NCBI RefSeq assembly: GCF_000274605.1
Contig: NZ_AKNV01000003.1
Span: 207,994-271,993, forward strand
Direction of reading: 5' to 3'
DNA from: Helicobacter pylori NQ4053
GTDB lineage: Bacteria > Campylobacterota > Campylobacteria > Campylobacterales > Helicobacteraceae
Length of the DNA stretch: 64,000 nucleotides
Shown here: piece after piece, positions 57,184 through 64,000 of the stretch
Position numbering within the stretch: position 1 is the stretch's first letter
Layout: every line of letters begins with the position of its first letter
Position numbers and translations under genes: made by a program
The notes under the pieces: model-generated
What the model was told of the DNA's origin: nothing
The model's database searches: none
What the model saw: the letters and a program-made list of their open reading frames with translations, nothing else

Positions 57184-59991
57184 CTATTTCAATTCCAAAG
57201 CTAAAAATTTTCCCGTGTAGCTTTGGGTTTTTTCGCAATTTTGTGCCACTTCTAAAGGCGTGCCGCTCGCAATGACTCTCCCACCCTTATCCCCCCCATC
57301 AGGCCCCATGTCTATAATGTAGTCAGCGTTTTTGATAATGTCTAAATTATGCTCAATCACTAGCATGGAATTGCCTAACGCCACTAAAGAATGCAAAACC
57401 TGTAAAAGGTGATTCACGTCTTCAAAATGCAAACCGGTGGTGGGCTCATCTAAAATATAAAGGGTTTTGCCTGTGTCTTTTTTACTCAATTCTTTAGCCA
57501 ATTTGATCCTTTGAGCCTCCCCCCCGCTTAAAGTGGTAGCGTTTTGCCCTAAAGTGATATAGCCCAAGCCCACATCTATAAGCGTTTTTAACTTCACGGC
57601 GATTTTAGGGAATTTAGCAAAAAATTCATAAGCCTCTTCCACGCTCATGTTCAACACATCGGCAATGGATTTACCCTTAACCTTGATCTCTAAAGTCTGG
57701 GGGTTGTATTTAGCGCCCTTACAGCTATCGCATTGGACTAACACATCAGGCAAAAAGTGCATTTCTATTTTAATGTCCCCATCGCCTTGGCATTTCTCGC
57801 ACCGCCCTCCTTTAACATTAAAGCTAAAACGGCTCGCACTATAGCCTAAAATTTTAGCTTCTTTCTGCTCGGCAAATAAAATCCTGATTTCATCCATCAC
57901 CCCCGTGTAAGTGGCAGGGTTGCTTCGTGGGGTTTTGCCTATGGGGGCTTGATCCAAATAAATCACTTTATCCAAATGCTCCAACCCTACAATCTCCACC
58001 CCATTCAAACTTTGAGTTTTTTTAGCATGGTTTAAAAGGGTTTGAGCGGTGGGTAAAAGGGTTTGTAAGATCAGCGAGCTTTTACCGCTCCCGCTCACCC
58101 CCGTAATACACACCAATTGTTTTAAAGGGATTTGAACGCTCAAATTCTTAATGTTATTGATATTGACATTTTTAATTTCTAAAAAATGCTTTTCTTTAGG
58201 GAGTTCAAATTTGGGGCGCTCAATCTTTTTAGTGCCGTTGAGATACAAGGCGGTAGAATGGTTATTTTGCAATAATTCTTTCACGCTCCCGCTAAAAACC
58301 ACTTCACCCCCATGCCTTCCAGCCTTTGGCCCAATATCCACAACAAAATCCGCATGCTTAATCGTCTCTTTATCATGCTCTACGACAATGAGCGTGTTCC
58401 CCTTTTTTTGTAAATTCCTAAGGGTGTTGATGAGTTTGAGCGTGTCTTTTTCATGCAAGCCAATGCTAGGCTCGTCTAAAACATACAAAACCCCTGTCAA
58501 ACCGCTCCCGATTTGACTGGCGATTCGTATCCTTTGGCTTTCCCCTCCACTAATCGTTCGCGCATCCCTCCCTAAAGTCAAATACCCTAGCCCCACATCG
58601 TATAAAAAAAACACCCTTTCTAAAATCTCTTTTAAAATCGGTTCAGCGATCTTTTTTTCTTGCTCGTTAAGATAGCTAAAATGCGTGGGATCATTAAAAA
58701 AATGATAAACTTCTTCAATGGGTTTAGTTAAAAAATCCGCCATTTTCAAGCCGGCGACTTGAACGCTCAAACTGGAAGCTTTCAAACGATGCCCCTTGCA
58801 TGAAGAACAAGTTTTTTCGCTCATGTAATCGCTCAAATCCTTTTGCTCTTTAAACATGTCATAAGCGATTTGGATAATGCCTTTCCAAGGGCGTTTTAAA
58901 GGGCTGTTTTTAAAATGAAAGCTGATTTCAGTGCCATTCCCATACAAAAGAGCGTCCTGTTGCTCTTTATTCAATTCGTTAAAGCAAAGCGCGGTGTCAA
59001 TGCTATTATATTCACAAAAGCCTTCAAACATTTGAGCGTAATAACTGCGGTTATACCCAAAAATCACTTTAATCGCTCCTTGATTTAAAGGCGTATTAGG
59101 ATCTAAAATCTTACTAATATCTAGGCTAAATTTTGTCCCCAAACCCAAACAACTTTCGCACGCCCCTTTAGGCGAATTGAAGGAAAAACTCAAAGGCTCT
59201 AATTCTTCAAAACTCATCTTACATTTAAAACATGCCTTATGCTCGCTGTAATGCTTTCTGATGCTTGGCGCGTTGTCTTGCAAGATTTCCACTTCTAATT
59301 CCCCATAGCTTTCTTTAAGGGCTTTTTCTACTGCGCTAGCGATCCGTGAAGAATTTTCGCTATTGATAACCACCCTATCCACCACCGCTTCAATGGTGTG
59401 TTTTTTGGTTTTGTGCAAATGGATTTCTTCATCTAAACGCACCATCACCCCATCAACAAAAGCCCTCACATACCCCTTCAAACGCAAGCTTTCTAATTTA
59501 TCGTTAAACGAACCTTTTTTATCTTTAATAATGGGGGCGAGAATAATGATTTTAGAATTTTCTTCTAAATGACAGATTTGAGAAATAATATCGCTCGCGT
59601 TCATAGAACTAATGGGTTCTAAACATGTGGGGCAAAATTGCTCCCCAACCCTTGCAAACAGCAACCTTAAATAATCATAAATCTCAGTGATCGTCCCCAC
59701 AGTGGATCTAGGGTTTTTAGAGGTGGTCTTTTGATCAATAGCGATCGCTGGGGTTAGGCCTTCAATCTTATCCACATTAGGCTTACCCACTTTGTCTAAA
59801 AATTGCCTCGCATAGCTGGACAAACTCTCTAAATAGCGCCTTTGGCCTTCAGCGTATAAAGTGTCAAACGCCAAAGTGGATTTACCCGAACCGCTCAATC
59901 CGGTAAAAACAACAAACTGGTTTTTAGGGATTTCTAAAAAAATATTTTTGAGATTATTTTCCCTAGCCCCTTGAATAATGATCTTATCCAT
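57184..59991 (-). CDS. uvrA: UvrABC excinuclease subunit A
   Basis: Damage-scanning ATPase of nucleotide excision repair. Two ABC-type ATPase halves: Walker A GLSGSGKST and GVSGSGKSS, signature motifs TISGGESQRIR and TLSGGEAQRIK, plus zinc motifs (CFKC...CESC and CEKCQG...CDSC). 935 residues from ATG 59991. A TTG six codons upstream (60009) has the better ribosome site (AAGGA), so the start is open between the two. Confidence 0.96.
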   Translation of the reverse strand: MDKIIIQGARENNLKNIFLEIPKNQFVVFTGLSGSGKSTLAFDTLYAEGQRRYLESLSSYARQFLDKVGKPNVDKIEGLTPAIAIDQKTTSKNPRSTVGTITEIYDYLRLLFARVGEQFCPTCLEPISSMNASDIISQICHLEENSKIIILAPIIKDKKGSFNDKLESLRLKGYVRAFVDGVMVRLDEEIHLHKTKKHTIEAVVDRVVINSENSSRIASAVEKALKESYGELEVEILQDNAPSIRKHYSEHKACFKCKMSFEELEPLSFSFNSPKGACESCLGLGTKFSLDISKILDPNTPLNQGAIKVIFGYNRSYYAQMFEGFCEYNSIDTALCFNELNKEQQDALLYGNGTEISFHFKNSPLKRPWKGIIQIAYDMFKEQKDLSDYMSEKTCSSCKGHRLKASSLSVQVAGLKMADFLTKPIEEVYHFFNDPTHFSYLNEQEKKIAEPILKEILERVFFLYDVGLGYLTLGRDARTISGGESQRIRIASQIGSGLTGVLYVLDEPSIGLHEKDTLKLINTLRNLQKKGNTLIVVEHDKETIKHADFVVDIGPKAGRHGGEVVFSGSVKELLQNNHSTALYLNGTKKIERPKFELPKEKHFLEIKNVNINNIKNLSVQIPLKQLVCITGVSGSGKSSLILQTLLPTAQTLLNHAKKTQSLNGVEIVGLEHLDKVIYLDQAPIGKTPRSNPATYTGVMDEIRILFAEQKEAKILGYSASRFSFNVKGGRCEKCQGDGDIKIEMHFLPDVLVQCDSCKGAKYNPQTLEIKVKGKSIADVLNMSVEEAYEFFAKFPKIAVKLKTLIDVGLGYITLGQNATTLSGGEAQRIKLAKELSKKDTGKTLYILDEPTTGLHFEDVNHLLQVLHSLVALGNSMLVIEHNLDIIKNADYIIDMGPDGGDKGGRVIASGTPLEVAQNCEKTQSYTGKFLALELK

Positions 59992-60127
59992 AATGGTTTT
60001 ATGTTGCAAGAGTTTCCTTAAAATAAGAAAATGGATTAAAAGGAGCTATTATACTTCAAAAAAGAATGGTTTTATTATCATTTCTTATTCATAAGAGTTA
60101 AAAATATTTGCTTGATTAAGGATAAAC

Positions 60128-60144
60128 ATGCTATTATTTTACGA
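60128..60144 (+). promoter_or_regulatory. Promoter motif of hopE
   Basis: ATGCTATTATTTTACGA has a TATTAT-type core and matches the motif before horF in 15 of 17 bases. The hopE start follows about 40 bases later. Confidence 0.4.
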
Positions 60145-60182
60145 GACAATTTTAAAGATAGGAATGTAAAGGAATGGAATTT

Positions 60183-60995
60183 ATGAAAAAGTTTGTAGCT
60201 TTAGGGCTTCTATCCGCAGTTTTGAGCTCTTCGTTGTTAGCCGAAGGTGATGGTGTTTATGTGGGGGCTAATTACCAGCTTGGACAAGCCCGTTTGAATA
60301 GCAATATTTATAACACAGGGGATTGCACAGGGAGTGTTGTAGGTTGCCCCCCAGGTCTTACCGCTAATAAGCATAATCCAGGAGGCACCAATATCAATTG
60401 GCACTCCAAATACGCTAATGGGGCTTTGAATGGTTTTGGGTTGAATGTGGGTTATAAGAAATTCTTCCAATTCAAGTCGCTAGATATGACAAGCAAGTGG
60501 TTTGGTTTTAGAGTGTATGGGCTTTTTGATTACGGGCATGCCGATTTAGGTAAACAAGTTTATGCACCTAATAAAATCCAGTTGGATATGGTCTCTTGGG
60601 GTGTGGGGAGCGATTTGTTAGCTGATATTATTGATAAAGACAACGCTTCTTTTGGTATTTTTGGTGGGGTCGCTATCGGCGGTAACACTTGGAAAAGCTC
60701 CGCAGCAAACTATTGGAAAGAACAAATCATTGAAGCCAAAGGTCCTGATGTTTGTACCCCTACTTATTGTAACCCTAACGCTCCTTATAGCACCAACACT
60801 TCAACTGTCGCTTTTCAAGTGTGGTTGAATTTTGGGGTGAGAGCCAATATCTACAAGCATAATGGCGTGGAATTTGGCGTGAGAGTGCCGCTACTCATCA
60901 ATAAATTTTTGAGCGCGGGTCCTAACGCTACTAACCTTTATTACCATTTGAAACGGGATTATTCGCTTTATTTGGGGTATAACTACACTTTTTAA
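60183..60995 (+). CDS. hopE: Outer-membrane porin HopE
   Basis: Hop-family porin with signal peptide MKKFVALGLLSAVLSSSLLA, the mature start EGDGVYVGANYQLGQA, the KWFGFRVYGLFDYGHA motif and a terminal barrel strand YSLYLGYNYTF. Two cysteine pairs (CTGSVVGC, CTPTYC) mark surface loops. HopE is known to form a large non-specific channel. Start 60183 is chosen over the ATG three codons earlier, which abuts AAAGGA. 270 residues. Confidence 0.9.
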   Translation: MKKFVALGLLSAVLSSSLLAEGDGVYVGANYQLGQARLNSNIYNTGDCTGSVVGCPPGLTANKHNPGGTNINWHSKYANGALNGFGLNVGYKKFFQFKSLDMTSKWFGFRVYGLFDYGHADLGKQVYAPNKIQLDMVSWGVGSDLLADIIDKDNASFGIFGGVAIGGNTWKSSAANYWKEQIIEAKGPDVCTPTYCNPNAPYSTNTSTVAFQVWLNFGVRANIYKHNGVEFGVRVPLLINKFLSAGPNATNLYYHLKRDYSLYLGYNYTF

Positions 60996-60997
60996 AT

Positions 60998-61023
60998 AAA
61001 AGGGTTCTTTAAGCCCTTTTTAG
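60998..61023 (+). terminator. Terminator after hopE
   Basis: AAAGGG / CCCTTT stem with TTCTTTAAG loop and trailing T residues, just past the hopE stop. Confidence 0.7.
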
Positions 61024-61166
61024 TCTTTATAAAAGGGATTTTAGTTTGAATTTTCACACCTTAAAAAGCTAAGATCAATTAAAAGAAACTTTTGAGCGTA
61101 ACCAACAAAACCAATACCATTGAGTAGGCATTTGGAAAATTCATCTAAGGGTTTTAAGGGGGTTGT

Positions 61167-62093
61167 TTGCAAAAAATAGAAAATCTGCACCAAAGCGTTT
61201 TGTTGCAAGAAGTCTTGCAGGCGTTCGCACCTTTAGAAGAAGGGATTTTGATTGATTGCACTTTAGGGTTAGGGGGGCATTCTAAAGCCCTTCTATCCCA
61301 AAAACCGCACCTGAAACTCATTGGCATTGATAAAGATAAGTTCGCTCAAGAAATCGCTAAAGAACGATTGAAAGAATTTGAAGGGCGTTATAATCTCTTA
61401 AGTGGAGGGTTTGCCAAACGCTTTAAAGAAGCCCTAGAAACGCATAACAAGGAGATTAAAGGGGTTTTAGTGGATTTAGGGGTGAGCTCTTTGCAACTTG
61501 ATGATGATAACAGAGGGTTTAATTTCCACTCGCACACTTTAGATATGCGCATGGATTTAGAGAGCGATTTGAACGCTCAAAAAGTCATCAACTCTTATTC
61601 TGTAGTGGCGTTAGAAAAAATCTTTAGAGACTATGGCGAAATCAAAGAATACAAAAAAATCGCCCACAAAATTGCAGAAAGGCGCACTAAAAAACCCTTT
61701 AAAGACGCTAAGGATTTGAGCGATTTTTTAAGCTCCCTTTCTAAAAATAAAAAAATCCATCCAGCGACTTTGGTGTTTCAAGCCGTTCGCATAGAAGTCA
61801 ATAGCGAATTAGAAGAGTTAAAAGAATTTTTACAATGCGCTAGAAACCTTAAGGGAGCGATTTTGTGCGTGATTTCTTTCCATTCTTTAGAAGACGCGTT
61901 AGTGAAAAACGCTTTTAAAGATTACGCTAAAAATTGCATTTGCGATCCTTCAAGCTTCAAATGCACTTGCTCTAACAATCACGCTTTAGGCGCAATTTTA
62001 ACCAAAAAGCCCATCACTCCAAGCCCAAAAGAAATTAAAAACAACAGGCGTTCACGAAGCGCTAAAATGAGGGTTTTTAAATTCAAACCATGA
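61167..62093 (+). CDS. rsmH: 16S rRNA (cytosine-1402-N4)-methyltransferase RsmH (MraW)
   Basis: Methylates C1402 in the 16S rRNA decoding centre. The SAM-binding segment is [14 protein letters not shown], then [17 protein letters not shown] and a C-terminal SRSAKMRVF tail. 308 residues from a TTG start with AAGGGG 5 nt upstream. In many bacteria this gene heads the division and cell-wall cluster with ftsL next; the next gene here is a small FtsL-like protein, but ftsI does not follow. Confidence 0.94.
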   Translation: MQKIENLHQSVLLQEVLQAFAPLEEGILIDCTLGLGGHSKALLSQKPHLKLIGIDKDKFAQEIAKERLKEFEGRYNLLSGGFAKRFKEALETHNKEIKGVLVDLGVSSLQLDDDNRGFNFHSHTLDMRMDLESDLNAQKVINSYSVVALEKIFRDYGEIKEYKKIAHKIAERRTKKPFKDAKDLSDFLSSLSKNKKIHPATLVFQAVRIEVNSELEELKEFLQCARNLKGAILCVISFHSLEDALVKNAFKDYAKNCICDPSSFKCTCSNNHALGAILTKKPITPSPKEIKNNRRSRSAKMRVFKFKP

Positions 62094-62112
62094 ACAAGTC
62101 AATGAGTAAGCC

Positions 62113-62457
62113 ATGAGCATAAAAAACCATTCTTCAAATGAAAAAGAACGCTTTGTGCGCATAGAAGAGGACGAAAAGAAAGAATTGTTTGCTGGAACTG
62201 CAAATGAAAATCCGCATGGCCTTTCTTTAATGAATTTAATAGGGGTATTGGTTTTTGGGGGCGCATTTTTAGCTCTGTTAGCACCTAAAATCTATTTAAG
62301 CAATAATATCTATTATATTAGCCGTAAAATCAACACCCTAGAAGATCAAAAACGCCTGCTTTTAGAAGAACAACAAATCCTAAAAAACGAATTAGAAAAA
62401 GAGCGTTTTAAATACTATATAGAAAATAGTGAAAATATTGGCGATATTGCGTTTTAA
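62113..62457 (+). CDS. Small single-pass membrane protein, FtsL-like
   Basis: 114 residues: a charged cytoplasmic N-terminus (1-35), one membrane helix (about 37-57, NLIGVLVFGGAFLALLAP), then a leucine-rich coiled coil (INTLEDQKRLLLEEQQILKN). This layout and size, directly behind rsmH, is that of the division protein FtsL. Sequence conservation in FtsL is too low to decide by eye; the call is inference from layout and synteny. Confidence 0.5.
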   Translation: MSIKNHSSNEKERFVRIEEDEKKELFAGTANENPHGLSLMNLIGVLVFGGAFLALLAPKIYLSNNIYYISRKINTLEDQKRLLLEEQQILKNELEKERFKYYIENSENIGDIAF

Positions 62458-62483
62458 ATAAAACCCCCTATCTTAAGAGAGTC

Positions 62484-62646
62484 TAATTAGCGTTAAAATT
62501 TTGTTTCAATACGAAATTTTAATCCCTTATAAAAACTTTAAATTGTGAAAAACAAACAAACAACCCCCTTAAATTGTATAATAAAAACACTTTAAGCCAA
62601 TAAAGGATAACCATGAGAAAACCATTCATCCCACTTTTATTATTCA
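62484..62646 (+). repeat. Duplicated hom promoter region, copy 1
   Basis: About 165 bp here repeats at 63655-63820. Shared: AAAATTTTGTTT, AATCCCTT, AAAACTTTAA, the TTAAATTGTATAATAAA -10 region (TATAAT at 62577-62582), GATAACCATGAGAAAA, then TTCATCCCACTTTTATTATT. The two copies flank the SAM-hydrolase-like gene. Confidence 0.8.
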
Positions 62647-62654
62647 GGAAATAA
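62613..62654 (+). pseudogene. Relic N-terminus of a hom outer-membrane protein gene
   Basis: A 13-codon frame MRKPFIPLLLFRK, almost the same as the start of the hom gene at 63785 (MRKLFIPLLLFSA), then a stop. Identity to the hom copy ends within the signal peptide, where the SAM-hydrolase-like gene takes over 5 nt later. It is the stump of a lost or moved hom copy, and now acts as a leader ORF. Confidence 0.75.
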
Positions 62655-62659
62655 TACAG

Positions 62660-63562
62660 ATGAAAAAAACGATTTCAGCGTTGTTTTTATCAGCGTGTAT
62701 AGGGTTATCGTCTGTTTATGCAGATAACGCTTTGATTTTACAAACGGATTTTAGCCTAAAAGATGGGGCTGTCTCGGCGATGAAAGGTGTCGCTTTCAGC
62801 GTTGATTCTAATCTCAAAATCTTTGATTTAACGCACGAAATCCCCCCATATAACATCTGGGAGGGTGCTTACCGCTTGTATCAGACCGCTAGTTATTGGC
62901 CAAAAGGCTCGGTATTTGTGAGCGTAGTGGATCCGGGCGTAGGCACTAATCGTAAATCGGTGGTGCTAAAAACTAAAAACGGCCAGTATTTCGTCTCGCC
63001 GGATAACGGCACGCTGACTTTGGTGGTGCAAACTTTGGGGATTGATAGCGTGCGTGAAATTGATGAAAAAGCTAACCGCTTGAAAGGTTCTGAAAAATCC
63101 TATACTTTCCATGGTCGTGATGTGTATGCTTACACTGGGGCGCGCTTGGCTTCTGGAGCGATCACATTCGAGCAAGTTGGGCCAGAGCTTCCCCCAAAAG
63201 TCGTTGAAATTCCTTACCAAAAAGCGAAAGCCACAAAAGGGGAGGTGAAGGGTAATATCCCGATTTTGGATATCCAATACGGCAATGTTTGGAGCAATAT
63301 CAGCGATAAACTGCTCAATCAAGCAAAAATCAAACGCAACGATATATTGTGTGTAACGATTTCTAAAGGTTCCAAGAAAAAATACGAAGGGAAAATGCCG
63401 TATGTTGCGAGCTTTGGCGATGTTTTAGAAGGCCAGCCGTTGGTTTATTTAAACAGCTTATTGAATGTTTCCGTGGCGTTGAATATGGATAATTTCGTGC
63501 AAAAACATCAAATCAAATCCGGTGCTGACTGGAATATTGATATAAAGAAGTGCGCTAAATAA
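62660..63562 (+). CDS. Secreted SAM-hydroxide adenosyltransferase-family protein (DUF62)
   Basis: Related to the fluorinase/chlorinase and SAM-hydroxide adenosyltransferase fold: VSVVDPGVGTNR near 95, VSPDNGTL near 112, and FHGRDVYAY near 152, with LQTDFSLKDGAV at the start of the mature part. The N-terminus MKKTISALFLSACIGLSSVYA is a clear signal peptide, so the protein should be periplasmic, away from the cytoplasmic SAM pool. True substrate unknown. Expression probably relies on the hom-type promoter at 62577. 300 residues. Confidence 0.82.
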   Translation: MKKTISALFLSACIGLSSVYADNALILQTDFSLKDGAVSAMKGVAFSVDSNLKIFDLTHEIPPYNIWEGAYRLYQTASYWPKGSVFVSVVDPGVGTNRKSVVLKTKNGQYFVSPDNGTLTLVVQTLGIDSVREIDEKANRLKGSEKSYTFHGRDVYAYTGARLASGAITFEQVGPELPPKVVEIPYQKAKATKGEVKGNIPILDIQYGNVWSNISDKLLNQAKIKRNDILCVTISKGSKKKYEGKMPYVASFGDVLEGQPLVYLNSLLNVSVALNMDNFVQKHQIKSGADWNIDIKKCAK

Positions 63563-63654
63563 GGCGCTTTTTAGAAAATTAATGAGAGGTTAATTTTTCC
63601 CTATCAAACTTTGATTAACACAGCCTAATTAATGCTAAATTGGCCCCAAAACAA

Positions 63655-63820
63655 ACGCTTGTTGTTAAAATTTTGTTTTAATATGAAACACTAATCCCTT
63701 GTAAAAACTTTAATTTTCAAAAAATAAATAAACCATCCCCTTAAATTGTATAATAAATGCACTATAAACTAAAAAGAGATAACCATGAGAAAACTATTCA
63801 TCCCACTTTTATTATTCAGT
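63655..63820 (+). repeat. Duplicated hom promoter region, copy 2
   Basis: Second copy of the 62484-62646 segment, with TATAAT at 63749-63754 and the ribosome site before the hom ATG at 63785. Recombination between the copies would delete the gene between them. Confidence 0.8.
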
Positions 63821-64000
63821 GCTTTAGAAGCGAACGAGAAAAATGGCTTTTTCATAGAAGCCGGGTTTGAAACTGGGCTATTAGAAGGCACGCAAACGCA
63901 AGAAAAAAGACACACCACCACAAAAAACACTTACGCAACTTATAATTATTTACCCACAGACACGATTTTAAAAACGAGCGGCTAATTTGTTCACAGACGC
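63785..64000 (+). pseudogene. hom-family outer-membrane protein, frameshifted and cut by window end
   Basis: Begins MRKLFIPLLLFSALEANEKN, the start of HomA/HomB-type proteins (adherence-linked outer-membrane proteins). The frame meets TAA at 63983-63985 after ILKTSG. With one A fewer in the run at 63970-63974 the frame would read ILKRAANLFTDA and continue to the window end, as expected for homA/homB. So this copy is off by a +1 A insertion, or the base call is wrong. homA and homB cannot be told apart from this part. Confidence 0.75.

Noticed and set aside
1..64000. tRNA, rRNA, insertion sequences or plasticity-zone transposon ends
   Set aside because: No TpsiC-type arms, rRNA stretches, transposase motifs or matching inverted ends were seen. 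XerH here is the housekeeping recombinase, not the transposon XerT.

Overview
The window is a piece of a Helicobacter pylori chromosome. Gene content and order match the block from about HP0654 to HP0710 of strain 26695, as recalled from memory rather than searched. Markers are the futalosine menaquinone genes, XerH with a difH-like site, FecA/FeoB, the acetone carboxylase operon, FlgR, and Hop/Hor/Hom outer-membrane proteins. The DNA is AT-rich, genes are packed with 1-4 nt overlaps, and TTG/GTG starts are common. No tRNA, rRNA, CRISPR array or insertion sequence was seen.

Layout. 1-15.3 kb is a dense plus-strand housekeeping run: mqnE (cut by the window edge), bamA, mqnC, an M16-like protein, gatB, a SurA-like chaperone, a LapB-like TPR protein, rnhA, rnc, aroC, an unknown gene, hemN-like and a GlpC/GlcF-like Fe-S protein. 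15.3-21.5 kb is a defence locus: a single-chain Type ISP-like restriction-modification enzyme whose C-terminus is cut off by a frameshift, coupled by a 4-nt overlap to a HEPN (ApeA-like) protein. 21.6-25.1 kb holds a Hor porin, an aminotransferase and xerH preceded by difH. 25.1-33.8 kb is mostly minus strand: ogt, a TSUP permease, a Gfo/Idh oxidoreductase, nrdA, a tandem duplication of a glycine-zipper protein plus four-helix membrane protein pair, and glmU. 33.9-39.1 kb has fliP, then fecA and feoB with Fur-like boxes. 39.2-50.6 kb has a PolB-type exonuclease, the thiolase-scoA-scoB-atoE operon, lpxR and acxABC. 50.7-57 kb has two small or hypothetical genes, dgkA, gyrA, a secreted unknown, flgR and a gene-free stretch that looks like a structured RNA. 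57.2-64 kb has uvrA, hopE, rsmH, an FtsL-like protein, a secreted SAM-hydroxide adenosyltransferase-family protein, and a hom gene that is frameshifted near its start and runs off the window.

How the genes work together. Thiolase, CoA transferase, AtoE and acetone carboxylase form a plausible acetone/acetoacetate/short-chain fatty acid module. FecA and FeoB serve ferric and ferrous iron uptake. BamA, the SurA-like chaperone, LapB-like protein, LpxR, GlmU and the Hop/Hor/Hom proteins concern envelope assembly. The most unusual items are the Type ISP + HEPN defence operon, the duplicated glycine-zipper/membrane-protein modules (toxin-immunity-like, inferred), the candidate structured RNA before uvrA, and a relic hom start that now precedes the secreted SAM-hydrolase-like gene.
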